A stretch of 64,000 bases of DNA, from positions 385,436-449,435 of the forward strand of contig JBMNGO010000005.1 of the NCBI GenBank assembly GCA_050949885.1, given 5' to 3'. This document shows, piece by piece, positions 63,999 to 64,000 of this stretch. Origin of the DNA: JBMNGO01 sp050949885 (lineage in GTDB: Bacteria; Bacillota; Syntrophomonadia; Syntrophomonadales; Syntrophomonadaceae). The notes below the pieces were generated by a model that was not told the origin of the DNA, did not search any database, and was given only the letters and a program-made list of their open reading frames with translations. Both the position numbers and the translations under genes were made by a program. Position 1 is the stretch's first letter, and each line of letters starts with the position of its first letter.

Positions 63999-64000
63999 AG

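Larger units (their letters stand above)
63012..64000 (-). mobile_element. IS21-family insertion sequence, one end and most of istB
   Basis: The left end begins at TGTTAACGG (63012) and has two direct 20-base repeats (63018-63037 and 63042-63061, 24-base period) with the shared core CAATAAAAATACAGCA, as in the multiple transposase-binding sites at IS21 ends. It encodes istB and the 3' end of istA and runs off the window. It is inserted in the primase gene. Confidence 0.85.

Overview
The window looks like chromosome from an anaerobic, endospore-forming member of the Firmicutes (Clostridia), most like the Syntrophomonas group. The sporulation signs are an alpha/beta SASP, an SspH-type spore protein, the germination protease Gpr and YlbJ. 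The anaerobic signs are a selenocysteine formate dehydrogenase, oxygen-independent HemZ, several radical-SAM enzymes, Pta-AckA and FabK. The assignment to a Syntrophomonas relative is inference from gene content and order; no search was run.

Positions 1-18500 hold a housekeeping block. It starts with the 3' end of coaD and an insertion-sequence scrap, then gamma carbonic anhydrase, rpmB, yloU-yloV, recG, SASP/gpr, rsmD, a coiled-coil protein, ylbJ, a patatin, tmcAL, pta-ackA, and ylbN-rpmF-plsX-acpP-rnc plus a radical-SAM gene. This is close to the Bacillus ylb/ylo order, except that coaD is not between rsmD and ylbJ. Positions 18650-28600 carry birA, smc-ftsY, then mtnP-mtnA-aldolase-mtaD (anaerobic salvage of 5'-methylthioadenosine/5'-deoxyadenosine) and mobB. 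Positions 28700-40600 are a formate/molybdopterin region: a flavin-binding protein, FabK, then (minus strand) fdhA-fdhB-fdhC-fdhE with an in-frame UGA and a clear bacterial SECIS, a MoeA fused to a periplasmic-binding-like domain, a divergent second MoeA, and a P-loop ATPase. Positions 40600-57660 contain recJ, relA, dtd, a metallo-hydrolase, a thiamine-binding-type protein, sspH, a tandem T-box leader, hemZ-hisS-aspS, a 6S RNA candidate, tcdA, a HhH glycosylase, paaK-ACT, a structured untranslated leader and a PHP-domain protein.

From about 57900 to the right end the character changes to a decaying mobile element on the minus strand. It has a TnpX-like large serine recombinase (frameshifted), a TnpW-like small protein, an HK97-fold major capsid protein with no other virion genes in view, an intergenic region with four symmetrical TGTAGCA repeats, and a D5/P4-type primase-helicase broken by several frameshifts. 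The primase is cut by an IS21-family element (istB and the end of istA) that runs off the window. The intact capsid gene in an element with no visible packaging genes is the most unusual accessory feature here. The best regulatory curiosities are the structured leader at 56282-56613, the 37-bp palindrome at 40595-40631 and the double T-box antiterminator.
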